DNA of 64,000 nucleotides from Sphingomonas sp. Leaf357. Lineage in GTDB: Bacteria > Pseudomonadota > Alphaproteobacteria > Sphingomonadales > Sphingomonadaceae. The DNA is taken from assembly GCF_001423845.1 (NCBI RefSeq), contig NZ_LMPM01000001.1, forward strand, positions 1,527,493 through 1,591,492, read 5' to 3'. Each line of letters begins with the position of its first letter. Positions within the stretch are counted from its first letter, which is position 1. The notes under the pieces were generated by a model. The model saw only the letters and a program-made list of their open reading frames with translations, searched no databases and was not told where the DNA came from. Below are positions 46,054 through 55,270 of the stretch, piece by piece. A program made the position numbers and the translations under genes.

Positions 46054-48852
46054 ATGTTTCGGCGTACGATCTTCTTCGCCTTGCTCGCATCGGCCGGGGT
46101 GGCGCATGCGGGGGACAAGCCGCTCTACGCGCCGGTGCCGGATTGGGTGAAGCCCGCGCCGCCGATCGACACGGCGAAGATCAAGGACGATTCGCCGATC
46201 TTCCTGATCCTCGACAGCCAGCAGCGGCTGAAGGATGGCGAGGTGACGGTGTATGCCGAAACGGCGGCGCGCGCCTCATCGCCGCAGGTGCTCGATTCGC
46301 TGGGGACCGTGACGTTGCCGTGGCAACCCGACAAGGGCGATCTGATCATCCACAAGGCGGAGATCGTGCGCGGTGCGGAGCGGATCGACCTGCTGAAGAG
46401 CGGCGAACGCTTCTCGGTCCTGCGCCGCGAGGAACAATTGGAGCAGCGCATGCTGAACGGCATGCTGACCGCGACGATGGCGGTGGAAGGGTTACGCGTC
46501 GGGGACGTGCTGCACCTCGTCTTCTCGACCACGCAGAAGGATACGGCATTGCAGGGCAATGTGCAGGCCTTCGCGCAACTGGCGACCGACCCGGTGCGCG
46601 CCGATTTCGGCCGCGTGCGGATGGTGTGGCCGGAGGGGCGGGACGTGCGCTGGAAGGCGGATGGCAGCGGGGTGACGCCGGTCGTGACCAAGGCGGGTGG
46701 CTATAACGACCTGACGATCACCGTGCCGCTGTCCAAGCAGCCGGAGATGCCCGCCGATGCCCCGCCGCGCTATCGCCATGCACCGCTTCTGGAAGCGACG
46801 AGCTTCGCCGATTGGGCGGCGATCTCCAAGGTGATGGCGCCGCTATACGAGACCAAAGGGCTGATCGCGCCGGGCAGTCCGCTGGCGGCGGAAGTTGCCA
46901 AAGTTGCCGCGCAAACGCCCGATCCGATGAAGCGGACGGCGCTCGCCTTGCAGCTGGTACAGGACAAAATACGCTATCTTTTCAAGGGGATGGACGGCGG
47001 AAATTACGTGCCGCAAACGCCGGCCCAGACCTGGACGGTGCGATACGGTGATTGCAAGGCCAAGACCTTGTTACTGCTGGCAATTCTACGAGAGCTGGGA
47101 ATCGAGGCCGAGCCGGTGCTGGCGAACAGCAAGTTCGGCGACTGGGTGCCACAGCGGCTGCCGACGCCGGGTGCGTTCGATCATGTCTTCGTGCGGGCGA
47201 CCGTGGCCGGCGAGAGCCTGTGGCTGGACGGCACCGGTGCCGGTGCGCAACTGGCCGACATTCGCGATACGCCGCCGTTCGGCAACGTACTGCCGCTGCG
47301 CGCCGGCGGGACGGGGCTGATGCCGATCCCCTTGCGCGTCAACGCCCGGCCCGATGTCGCGGCCACCCTGACGCGGGACGAATCCGCCGGGGTCAATCTG
47401 CCCGCGCCGTTCACGCTGGCGATGACGATGCGCGGGTCGCTGGCGCAGATCCTGCGATCGGCGCAGGGCCAGGCGAGCAAGGACCAGCTGACCCAGATGG
47501 TGGCGAAGATGAGCGAGGGCTATGTCGGGTCGGGGGCGACGATCGTCGCGCGCACGCTGAAATTCGACGAGGCCAGCGGCACCGCGACCGTCACCGCGTC
47601 CGGCGTGACCTACCCGTCCTGGAACCGCGAGAACGAACGCTATCGCACGAGCGTCGATGCCGCGCTGGACGGGCTGAAATTCGAACCCGATCGCAGTCGC
47701 ACGGCGTGGCGCGACATTCCGGTAAGCAGCGGCGACAAGGCGACATATTCGCTGCGCACCCGCGTGCACCTGCCGGAGGGCGGCAAGGGTTTCACGCTGG
47801 AGGGCAATCCCAAATTGTCCGAAGTCCTCGCCGGTGCGCAGATCGATCGCAACTCGACGCTGGCCGACGGCTGGCTGACCAGCGACGTGATGGTGCAGAC
47901 GACCGGCGCCGAGATCGCCGCCGCCGACATTCCGGCGGCGCGGCAGAAGCTGGCGCAGGCGAAGCAGCATCTGCTCCGCGTGATCGCGCCCGAGGCCTAC
48001 CCCGCCGAGTGGCAGGTGATCCAGGCGGGCAAGGCCGCGCATCGGTTCGATCCGATCCTGGCGGTGTACAAGGCCGGAATCGCCGATCAGCCGGACAAGG
48101 CCGAGCCGTTCACCAACCGCGCCTGGTTCCTCGAACGGATCTACGACTGGCGGCCGGCGATCGACGATATCGGCCGCGCGATCGCGACCGATCCGACCGC
48201 CGACAGCTATTTGTGGCGCGGGCGGCTGTACTGGGCCGTCGGCGAAAAGGACAAGGCGCTGGCCGACATGCTGGAGGCGCGCAAGATCGATCCCGCATCC
48301 GACACGGTGATCCAGCGGCTCGCCGGCCTGTATGCCGATCGCAAGGAATACGACAAGGCGCTGGCGCTGCTCGACACGCGGATCGAGGATGGCGGCAAGG
48401 ACAAGGCCGATTTCATGCTGGGCAAGGCCGATGTCCTCAGCCGGGCGGGGCGGAAGGACGATGCGATCGCGACGATCGACGCGGCCGTCGCCGCCAAGCC
48501 GGGCGCGCCCGATCTGCTCAACCAGCGCTGCTGGCTGAAGGGGACGCTGAACGTGATGCTCGATACCGCGCTGAAGGATTGCACCAAGGCGATCGCGCTG
48601 GCCGATTCGTCGGAGAAGGTGCTCGACAGCCGGGCGATGGTCTATTTCCGCATGAACCAGATGGAGGATGCGCTGGCGGACCTGAATGCGGCGCTGGATC
48701 AGGATCCGGGCCTTGCCGCGAGCCTGTATATGCGCGGCGTGATCCGCAAGAAGCAGGGCGACGCCAAAGCGGGAGAGATCGACCTGGCCGGGGCGCGACT
48801 GATGCGGCCGACGATCGACCAGACCTATGCGCAGTTCGGGATCGTGCCTTAA
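46054..48852 (+). CDS. DUF3857/transglutaminase-like/TPR periplasmic protein
   Basis: This 932-residue protein begins with a signal peptide (about 1-19, GVAHA). A DUF3857 region (about 50-230) is followed by a transglutaminase-like domain. Its triad is visible: Cys334 in RYGDCKAKTLLL, His377 in FDHVFVRA and Asp392 in LWLDGTG. A beta-rich section follows, and the C-terminus (about 660-920) holds several TPR repeats for protein contacts. Similar proteins often accompany envelope or exopolysaccharide functions; substrate unknown. It could act as a protease, transglutaminase or scaffold. Confidence 0.82.
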   Translation: MFRRTIFFALLASAGVAHAGDKPLYAPVPDWVKPAPPIDTAKIKDDSPIFLILDSQQRLKDGEVTVYAETAARASSPQVLDSLGTVTLPWQPDKGDLIIHKAEIVRGAERIDLLKSGERFSVLRREEQLEQRMLNGMLTATMAVEGLRVGDVLHLVFSTTQKDTALQGNVQAFAQLATDPVRADFGRVRMVWPEGRDVRWKADGSGVTPVVTKAGGYNDLTITVPLSKQPEMPADAPPRYRHAPLLEATSFADWAAISKVMAPLYETKGLIAPGSPLAAEVAKVAAQTPDPMKRTALALQLVQDKIRYLFKGMDGGNYVPQTPAQTWTVRYGDCKAKTLLLLAILRELGIEAEPVLANSKFGDWVPQRLPTPGAFDHVFVRATVAGESLWLDGTGAGAQLADIRDTPPFGNVLPLRAGGTGLMPIPLRVNARPDVAATLTRDESAGVNLPAPFTLAMTMRGSLAQILRSAQGQASKDQLTQMVAKMSEGYVGSGATIVARTLKFDEASGTATVTASGVTYPSWNRENERYRTSVDAALDGLKFEPDRSRTAWRDIPVSSGDKATYSLRTRVHLPEGGKGFTLEGNPKLSEVLAGAQIDRNSTLADGWLTSDVMVQTTGAEIAAADIPAARQKLAQAKQHLLRVIAPEAYPAEWQVIQAGKAAHRFDPILAVYKAGIADQPDKAEPFTNRAWFLERIYDWRPAIDDIGRAIATDPTADSYLWRGRLYWAVGEKDKALADMLEARKIDPASDTVIQRLAGLYADRKEYDKALALLDTRIEDGGKDKADFMLGKADVLSRAGRKDDAIATIDAAVAAKPGAPDLLNQRCWLKGTLNVMLDTALKDCTKAIALADSSEKVLDSRAMVYFRMNQMEDALADLNAALDQDPGLAASLYMRGVIRKKQGDAKAGEIDLAGARLMRPTIDQTYAQFGIVP

Positions 48853-48870
48853 GGTAAGGTTTCGGTAAAA

Positions 48871-48982
48871 GCCCCTCCCCTTCAGGGGAGGGGTTTGGGG
48901 TGGGGCCGCGCCGCAAATACTAGCGCTGGTCTCTTCGAGAATGGACTGCCCCACCCCAACCCCTCCCCTGAAGGGGAGGGGC
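48871..48982. repeat. Paired GGGGAGGGG palindromic repeat
   Basis: GCCCCTCCCCTTCAGGGGAG plus GGGTTTGGGGTGGGG is mirrored by CCCCACCCCAACCCCTCCCC plus TGAAGGGGAGGGGC. Same paired layout as the GTCA elements but another sequence family. It fills the gap before the deacetylase gene. Confidence 0.8.
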
Positions 48983-49045
48983 TAAGTAAAATCCAATCCC
49001 CCCATATTGGGGAAATCTTCACCCTCGCGTGGCTAAACCCGCGAG

Positions 49046-49996
49046 ATGACCCCAGTTTTTCTTACCGTGGACACCGAGATCGCGTGGCGTCATCATGCCG
49101 CCGGGCTGGAAATGCCGACATTGTTCGAACGATCGATCGAACCCGCCGGGGTAGGCATCGGCTATCAACTTCGCCAATTGGCGCGATACGGCCTGAAGGC
49201 GTGCTTCTTCGTCGATCCGATGCCGGCCTTGTTGTTCGGGCTCGAGCCGTTCCGCCGCCTGATCGGCACAATCCGCGAGGCGGGGCAGGAGGTGCAGCTT
49301 CACCTGCACCCCAATTGGACCGGCGCAAGGGCGGACGATCAGGGGCGCTCGCATGCGCGGTTCGAGATGGTCGAATATACCGAGGAAGATCAGGAGGCGC
49401 TGATCTCCGGCGCGCGCGACCTGCTCGTCGCGGCCGGGGCGGAAGCGCCGGTGGCGTATCGCAGCGGATCCTACGCCGCGAACGACGCGACGCTGCGCGC
49501 GCTGCACCGGCTCGGGCTGAAATACGACAGCAGCCATAACGGCGCGGAACATCCCTGGCCGAGCCTGATCGATCTGCCGGTGCGACAGATCGCGCCGGTC
49601 GCGCGCCACGGCGTGATCGAGGTGCCGGTGACGGTGATCGAGGATCGGCCGGGATCGCTGCGCAACTTCCAGATCTGCGCGCTGTCGAGCGGCGAGATGC
49701 AGGCCGCGCTGGAGCACGCGGCGGAGCAGGATCACGCCGCCGTCACGATCGTCAGCCACAGCTTCGAACTCGCCAACCGATCGGGGACGCGCCCGAACAG
49801 CGTGCATGTGCGCCGCTTCGAGGCGCTGTGCACGATGCTCGCCGAGCGGATGGGCAGCATGCCGACGATGCATTTCGCCGATGCCGATCTGAGGCTCGAC
49901 AGCCCGGACGTGCCGCTTGGGCCAAGCCCGCTGCGATCGAGCTGGCGGCAGGCCGAGCAATTGTGGTCGAACGTGATCGAGGAACGCGCCGCTTGA
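49046..49996 (+). CDS. Polysaccharide deacetylase-like protein
   Basis: This 316-residue cytoplasmic protein has a NodB-like deacetylase fold. It starts FLTVDTEIAW, holding the metal/catalytic Asp region, and has QEVQLHLHPNW as the metal-binding histidines. RSGSYAANDATLRAL and VTIVSHSFEL are the later family blocks. No signal peptide is seen, so it may act on a cytoplasmic or lipid-linked glycan precursor. ATG at 49046. The next gene starts within its stop codon (TTGA), implying one functional unit. Confidence 0.82.
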   Translation: MTPVFLTVDTEIAWRHHAAGLEMPTLFERSIEPAGVGIGYQLRQLARYGLKACFFVDPMPALLFGLEPFRRLIGTIREAGQEVQLHLHPNWTGARADDQGRSHARFEMVEYTEEDQEALISGARDLLVAAGAEAPVAYRSGSYAANDATLRALHRLGLKYDSSHNGAEHPWPSLIDLPVRQIAPVARHGVIEVPVTVIEDRPGSLRNFQICALSSGEMQAALEHAAEQDHAAVTIVSHSFELANRSGTRPNSVHVRRFEALCTMLAERMGSMPTMHFADADLRLDSPDVPLGPSPLRSSWRQAEQLWSNVIEERAA

Positions 49997-50907
49997 GCGC
50001 GCTTCCGCTACCCTTGCGGTTTCAGATCGGGGCGCGGACGCTGGGATCGATCCAGCGCAATCTGGTGCGCGTGCCGCTCGATCTGGCGGACGTGCTGGGC
50101 GGGCGGCTGCCGATGCTGCCGCCGCTGGGCGATGCGGCCGACGGCTATCAGGTGACGTCGCTGCCGGCCGAGCGGCAGGAGGCGATGGGGTTCGTCGGCT
50201 CCGGCATGATCGCCTTCGTGCGACAGAATTACGTGCGCTATTATGCCGACCTTTCGATCGGTTACGACCGCTATCTCGAAACGCTGTCGGGCAATGCGCG
50301 CAATGGCTTGAAACGCAAGACCAAGAAGATCGCCGGACTGTCGGGCGGCACGCTCGATGTGCGGGCGTTCCGCACCCCGGGTGAGATGGCCGGGTTCCAT
50401 GAGGTGGCACGCGGGATTTCGGCGCGCACCTATCAGGAAAAGCTGCTCGGTTCCGGCCTGCCCGAGGATGCCGGCTTCGTGCAGCGTATGTACGCGATGG
50501 CGGCGGCGGACGATGTGCGCGCGTGGCTGCTGTATATCGGCGGCGAGCCGGCCGCCTATCTCTATTGCCCGATCCACGACGGCACGGTGATCTATCAATT
50601 CGTCGGGCACGATCCGGCGTTCGGCGATCTGTCACCTGGCAGCGTGCTGCATCTGGCGGCGATGAGGGATCTGCAGGACGAGGGTGGCCTGACGCGGTTC
50701 GATTTCACCGAGGGCGAGGGGCAGCACAAGCGCCAGCTTGCGACCGGCGGGGTGGCGTGCGTCGATCTGCTGCTGCTGCGGCGCTCGATCGCCAATCACG
50801 CGACGATCGTCGCGCTCGGCACGTTCGACGATTGTACGGCGTTGGCCAAGGCGGCGGTACGGAAATACGGGCTGGGCGATCTGGCGCGGAAGATCCGGCG
50901 GGCGTGA
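49993..50907 (+). CDS. GNAT/FemAB-like acyltransferase (BcsL/CelD type)
   Basis: This protein of about 304 residues matches the acetyltransferase family found with exopolysaccharide and cellulose genes. The core (about 95-290) contains ARNGLKRKTKKIAGLSGG, YLYCPIHDGTVIYQFVGHDPAF and LSPGSVLHLAAMRDL, ending in RFDFTEGEGQHKRQLATG. Acyl donor and acceptor are unknown. It starts at TTG 49993, overlapping the deacetylase stop. The pair of deacetylase and acyltransferase suggests exchange or tuning of N-acyl groups on one glycan. Confidence 0.75.
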   Translation: MSALPLPLRFQIGARTLGSIQRNLVRVPLDLADVLGGRLPMLPPLGDAADGYQVTSLPAERQEAMGFVGSGMIAFVRQNYVRYYADLSIGYDRYLETLSGNARNGLKRKTKKIAGLSGGTLDVRAFRTPGEMAGFHEVARGISARTYQEKLLGSGLPEDAGFVQRMYAMAAADDVRAWLLYIGGEPAAYLYCPIHDGTVIYQFVGHDPAFGDLSPGSVLHLAAMRDLQDEGGLTRFDFTEGEGQHKRQLATGGVACVDLLLLRRSIANHATIVALGTFDDCTALAKAAVRKYGLGDLARKIRRA

Positions 50908-50934
50908 TCGCCGCGCTTCGTGTAAGGCGGGGGC

Positions 50935-51561
50935 ATGCATCTGCGCGCCGAAGCCCTGATCCTTGCCGTCCGTCCGCACGGCGAGAACAATGCGATCGTC
51001 CGCGCGCTGACAGCCGAGCATGGCTTGCAGGCGGGCTATGTGCGCGGCGGGCGGTCGCGACGGATCCGGCCGATCCTGCAACCGGCCAATCTGGTGCTGG
51101 GCCAGTGGCGCGCGCGGACCGAGGAGCAGCTGGCCGGGCTGACGCTGGAGCTGATCCACAGCCGCGCGCCGCTGTATGGCGAGCCGTTGCCCGCAGCGGC
51201 GCTGGAATGGGTGACGGCGCTGACCGCGACGGCCTTGCCCGAGGGGCAGCCCTATCCGCGTCTGTACGGCGCGCTGGACGGGGTGATCGGGGCGATCGAG
51301 GCGGCACCGGCGGCGCGCGGCTGGGCGGTGGCGCTGGCGCGCTACGAACTGCTGGTGTTGGCGGAACTCGGTTACGGGCCGGAGATGGACGACCTGCCCG
51401 ACATCCTGCGCACCGGCGGCGAGGCGGGCTGGGACGATATCCTGGCGGCGTTGAAGGTGACCGGGCAGGCGCTGGAGGCCGACATTCTGACCGACCGGCG
51501 CGCGGAGACGCTGGCCGGGCGGGCGCGGCTCGTGGAACGGCTGAAAAGGGCGGTTGCGTGA
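50935..51561 (+). CDS. recO: DNA repair protein RecO
   Basis: RecO (208 residues) helps RecR load RecA on gapped DNA and anneals strands. The N-terminal OB-fold part begins MHLRAEALILAVRPHGENNA, followed by GGRSRRIRPILQPANLVLGQW. The protein is shorter than E. coli RecO (242), and no C-terminal four-Cys zinc motif is seen, a common state in sphingomonads as far as I recall. ATG at 50935. leuB follows 51 bases later. Confidence 0.88.
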   Translation: MHLRAEALILAVRPHGENNAIVRALTAEHGLQAGYVRGGRSRRIRPILQPANLVLGQWRARTEEQLAGLTLELIHSRAPLYGEPLPAAALEWVTALTATALPEGQPYPRLYGALDGVIGAIEAAPAARGWAVALARYELLVLAELGYGPEMDDLPDILRTGGEAGWDDILAALKVTGQALEADILTDRRAETLAGRARLVERLKRAVA

Positions 51562-51612
51562 GGGCGGACGGGGCGGCAAAGGCAGCACCACGAATTGGGG
51601 TGGGAATCTGAT

Positions 51613-52683
51613 ATGCCATTGATCGCAATTCTGCCCGGCGACGGGATCGGCCCGGAAGTGACCGCCGAGGCGCGCCGCGTGCTGGATGCGTTGGATGAGA
51701 ACGGGGCGCTCGACCTGACGTTCGAGGAGGCCTTGGTCGGCGGGGCGGCCTATCACGCCACGGGGCATCCGTTGCCGCCCGAGACGCTCGATCTGGCGAA
51801 GCGCGCCGATGCGATCCTGTTCGGGGCGGTCGGCGATCCGTCCTGCGATGCGCTGGAGCGGTCGCTCCGGCCGGAACAGGCGATCCTGGGGCTGCGCAAG
51901 GAACTGACTTTGTTCGCCAACCTGCGCCCGGCCAAGCTGTTTCCGGGGCTGGAGGACGCCTCCGCGCTCAAGCCCGAGGTCGCGGCGGCGATCGACATGG
52001 TGATCGTGCGCGAACTGAACGGCGACGTCTATTTCGGCGAGAAGGGGTTCCGCAAGACCCCCGCCGGCCTGCGCGAAGGATATGACGTGATGTCCTATGA
52101 CGAAGCCGAGGTGACGCGGATCGCGCATGTCGGGTTCAAGACCGCGCAGAAACGTGGGCGCAAGCTGTGTTCGGTCGACAAGGCCAATGTGCTGGAGACG
52201 TCGCAATTGTGGCGCGACGTGGTGATCGAGATTTCGGCGCACTATCCCGACGTCGCGCTGACCCATATGTATGTCGACAATGCCGCGATGCAGCTGGTGC
52301 GCGATCCCGGGCAGTTCGACGTGATCGTCACCGGCAATCTGTTCGGCGACATCCTGTCCGATCAGGCCAGCATGTGTGCCGGATCGATCGGCATGCTGCC
52401 CTCCGCCAGCCTCGATAGCGCGGGCAAGGGGCTGTACGAACCGATCCACGGCAGCGCCCCGGACATTGCCGGGCAGGGCAAGGCCAACCCTTGTGCCACG
52501 ATCCTGTCGGCGGCGATGCTGTTGCGCCATTCGCTGGGGCTGGACGACGCGGCCGACCGGATCGAGGTGGCGGTGGGCACGGCGCTGACCGGTGGCGCGC
52601 GCACCGCCGATCTGGGCGGTACGCTGTCGACGCGCGCGATGGGCGACGCGGTGCTGGCCGCTCTTCAGGAAGGACAGGCGTGA
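51613..52683 (+). CDS. leuB: 3-isopropylmalate dehydrogenase
   Basis: LeuB (356 residues) oxidises and decarboxylates 3-isopropylmalate with NAD in leucine synthesis. The N-terminal [17 protein letters not shown] and the substrate-binding arginine loop [14 protein letters not shown] are conserved. [25 protein letters not shown] holds the metal-binding aspartates, and [18 protein letters not shown] the NAD site. ATG at 51613. The glycosyltransferase gene overlaps its stop codon. Confidence 0.96.
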   Translation: MPLIAILPGDGIGPEVTAEARRVLDALDENGALDLTFEEALVGGAAYHATGHPLPPETLDLAKRADAILFGAVGDPSCDALERSLRPEQAILGLRKELTLFANLRPAKLFPGLEDASALKPEVAAAIDMVIVRELNGDVYFGEKGFRKTPAGLREGYDVMSYDEAEVTRIAHVGFKTAQKRGRKLCSVDKANVLETSQLWRDVVIEISAHYPDVALTHMYVDNAAMQLVRDPGQFDVIVTGNLFGDILSDQASMCAGSIGMLPSASLDSAGKGLYEPIHGSAPDIAGQGKANPCATILSAAMLLRHSLGLDDAADRIEVAVGTALTGGARTADLGGTLSTRAMGDAVLAALQEGQA

Positions 52684-53780
52684 GCGAACTTCTGGAACTC
52701 GCGGTCGTCATCCCGACCTTCAACGAATCGAAGAACGTGCCGCTGCTCGTCGCCAAGCTCGACGCGGCGCTGGCCGGGCGCAATTGGGAAGCGATCTTCG
52801 TCGACGACAACAGCCCCGACGGCACGGCCGATGCCGCGCGCGCGATCGGGCGGCGCGACCCGCGCGTGCGGGTGATCCAGCGGATCGGCCGGCGCGGCCT
52901 GTCCTCGGCCTGTATCGAGGGGATGTGCGCGACCGCAGCGCCGGTCGTCGCGGTGATCGACGGCGATCTGCAGCATGACGAGACGATCCTGCCCAAGATG
53001 CTCGATGCCCTGCAGGCGGACGAGACGCTGGACGTGGTGATCGGATCGCGTTTCGTCGATGGCGGCGGGACGGGCGACTGGGACAGCGACCGGGTGGCGA
53101 AATCCGCCTTCGCGACCAAGCTTTCGCGGCAGGTGCTGAAGGCCGACCTCAGCGATCCGATGAGCGGGTTCTTCATGATCCGGGCCGGCATCGTGCGCGA
53201 CCTGACGCCGCATCTGAACGCGATCGGCTTCAAGATCCTGCTCGACCTGATGACCGGTTCGCCCCGCCCGCTGAAGTTCCTCGAACTGCCCTACACCTTC
53301 CGGGTGCGGACCGAGGGCGAGAGCAAGCTGGATCACGTCGTGGCGATGGAGTATCTGATCGCGATCTACGACCGGATGTTCGGGCGGATCATTCCCGTCC
53401 GGTTCGCGATGTTCTCGGCGATCGGGGCGCTTGGCGCGCTGGTGCATTTCCTCGTGCTCGGGCCGTTGTTCAAGGAAGGGATCCTCAGCTTCCTGTGGGC
53501 GACGATCGTGGCGACCGTCGTGGCGATGACGTTCAACTTCTTCCTGAACAACGCGCTGACTTACCGCGACAGCCGGCTGAAGGGTGCGAAGCAGTTGTTC
53601 GACGGCTGGCTGACCTTCTGTCTGGTCTGCTCGGTCGGAGCGGTGGCAAACATCGGCGTCGCCGCGTTCCTGTACGACGCCAAGGCGGATACCTGGGCGC
53701 TCTCGGCGCTGGCCGGCATCGCGGTGAGCGCGGTGTGGAATTACGCGCTTTCGTCGCGGTTCACCTGGGGCCGGTATTAA
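52680..53780 (+). CDS. GT2 polyprenyl-phosphate glycosyltransferase with GtrA domain
   Basis: This 366-residue protein joins a cytoplasmic GT2 domain (about 1-235) to a GtrA-type domain of about four membrane helices (245-360). The GT domain shows [29 protein letters not shown] and the metal/donor motif [10 protein letters not shown], closest in pattern to dolichol-phosphate mannose synthases. The GtrA part ([39 protein letters not shown]) probably flips the polyprenyl-phosphate sugar. GTG at 52680 overlaps the leuB stop. It converges on a PMT-type transferase that could use its product. Confidence 0.88.
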   Translation: MSELLELAVVIPTFNESKNVPLLVAKLDAALAGRNWEAIFVDDNSPDGTADAARAIGRRDPRVRVIQRIGRRGLSSACIEGMCATAAPVVAVIDGDLQHDETILPKMLDALQADETLDVVIGSRFVDGGGTGDWDSDRVAKSAFATKLSRQVLKADLSDPMSGFFMIRAGIVRDLTPHLNAIGFKILLDLMTGSPRPLKFLELPYTFRVRTEGESKLDHVVAMEYLIAIYDRMFGRIIPVRFAMFSAIGALGALVHFLVLGPLFKEGILSFLWATIVATVVAMTFNFFLNNALTYRDSRLKGAKQLFDGWLTFCLVCSVGAVANIGVAAFLYDAKADTWALSALAGIAVSAVWNYALSSRFTWGRY

Positions 53781-53781
53781 T

Positions 53782-55029
53782 TCACGGCCAGGTCGGGAAC
53801 CACATCCAGCGGTGGAAGGCCTGCGGCCCGGACAGCGCCGCGGCCGAGAGGATCGGGTAGAAGAGCAGGAACAGCCCCGCACTGAGGACGAGGAACGCCT
53901 CGTCCCAATGCGGGCGCGTCGCGCGCAGATCGTCGAACGCGGCGGCGAGCGCGAGGCACAGGAAGATCGTCGACGGATAATAATAATAGAAGAAGCCCAG
54001 CGACTTGGGGATGATCGCCCAGATGAGCAGCGAAGCGAGCCAGACGCCCGCGACGCCGGCCAGCTTCATCGCATCGCGCCGCCACCCCGCCCACGTGCAA
54101 TAGCCGACCGCCGCCAGCCCGCCCCACAGGATCGCCGGATTGCCGAGCAGCAGGATGCCGCGCTGCGCGCCGTCGACGGCTTCGTAGAGATACCAGATCG
54201 GGCGGATCATCAGCGGCCAGGTCCACCACGCGGACTGATAGGGGTGGGGCGGCAGGATCTGGGTCTGCTGCTGGTACATGGTCCACTGGTATGGCAGCAG
54301 CCTGCCGAGCGTCAGCGGATCGTTGGCGTAGAAGAAGGCCGGTGCGAAGGTCAGCAGATAGACGAGCACGCTGACCGCGCCGAGCGTCGCCAGCGCCGGG
54401 ATCGCCCGCATGCCGCGCCAATGCGCGCCACCGTTCCGGGCGTCGCGCCATCGCACGAAGAGGAAGGCCATGCCCGCCCACGCCACATAGGGCGCCGCCG
54501 CCCATTTCACCCCGACCGCGAGGCCGAGCAGCACGCTGCCGACGATCCAGTGCCGCCACACCCGATCCGGTGGCGCATAAGCGGAGCGGAGCAGAGCGAG
54601 GATCGCCAGCACCAGGAACGCGGCCATGAACCCGTCGAGCATCCCGATCCGCGCCTGAATGAACACCGTGAAGTTGAGCATCGCCAGCAGCGCGCCGACC
54701 AATGCCGGGCGCACGCGGTGGAACAGCACCCACAGGATCCAGAACACGCCCAGCACCACGATCGTCGCGGCGACGGCCGAGGGGATGCGCCAGCCATATT
54801 GATTGTCGCCGAACAGCAGGATGCCGAGCGCGATCAGCATCTTGCCGAGCAGGGGATGTTCGATGTTGGTCGGCGCATCGAGCGTGAGCAGGATGCGCGC
54901 CGCGCGGACGTAATGCACCTCGTCGAACACCAGGATGCTGGGGCGCGCGATGTCGAGCGTGAACAGGAATTGCGCCGCCGCGCCGATCGCCGTCGCGGTG
55001 AGGATCGGGCGGGGCGGAGATTTGGCCAT
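53782..55029 (-). CDS. PMT-family glycosyltransferase (GT39, dolichyl-phosphate-mannose--protein mannosyltransferase type)
   Basis: This GT-C enzyme has about 415 residues and some 10-11 membrane helices. The catalytic acidic pair is D36-E37 in ILVFDEVHYVRAARILL, and the following NIEHPLLGKMLIALGI is the PMT hallmark. FARIGMLD-like QARIGMLDGFM is the second conserved loop. It likely moves a sugar from polyprenyl phosphate to protein or glycan on the periplasmic side. ATG at 55029 is preferred over the longer reading. Its stop lies 1 base from the convergent GT2-GtrA gene, which may supply the donor. Confidence 0.88.
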   Translation of the reverse strand: MAKSPPRPILTATAIGAAAQFLFTLDIARPSILVFDEVHYVRAARILLTLDAPTNIEHPLLGKMLIALGILLFGDNQYGWRIPSAVAATIVVLGVFWILWVLFHRVRPALVGALLAMLNFTVFIQARIGMLDGFMAAFLVLAILALLRSAYAPPDRVWRHWIVGSVLLGLAVGVKWAAAPYVAWAGMAFLFVRWRDARNGGAHWRGMRAIPALATLGAVSVLVYLLTFAPAFFYANDPLTLGRLLPYQWTMYQQQTQILPPHPYQSAWWTWPLMIRPIWYLYEAVDGAQRGILLLGNPAILWGGLAAVGYCTWAGWRRDAMKLAGVAGVWLASLLIWAIIPKSLGFFYYYYPSTIFLCLALAAAFDDLRATRPHWDEAFLVLSAGLFLLFYPILSAAALSGPQAFHRWMWFPTWP

Positions 55030-55091
55030 CGTTTCGCTATTCCCCCTTAGCCCCTCCCTTTCAAGGGAGCAGTCCTCTCCCATCCGGCCTC

Positions 55092-55198
55092 GTCACCCCG
55101 GACATGTTCCGGGGTCCACCAAGCGGCTTTCGAAACGAATAGAGGCTCGATCGCCCAGGTTGCGGCCCAGTGGACCCCGGAACACGTCCGGGGTGACA
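55092..55198. repeat. Paired palindromic element (107 bp), type 2
   Basis: GTCACCCCGGACATGTTCCG plus GGGTCCACC is mirrored by GTGGACCCCGGAACACGTCC plus GGGGTGACA. It lies between the divergent PMT and metZ genes, so both promoters must sit beside or within it. Confidence 0.85.
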
Positions 55199-55270
55199 GA
55201 GGAAAGACCGACTCTGCTCCGCCTCACTAGAGGTTGACGTGGCCTCGTCCCTCCCGGCAAAGCGTCCCGC

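Noticed and set aside
55200..55270. SAM-II riboswitch ahead of metZ
   Set aside because: The short leader has no recognisable SAM-II core, and most of the gap is a palindromic element.
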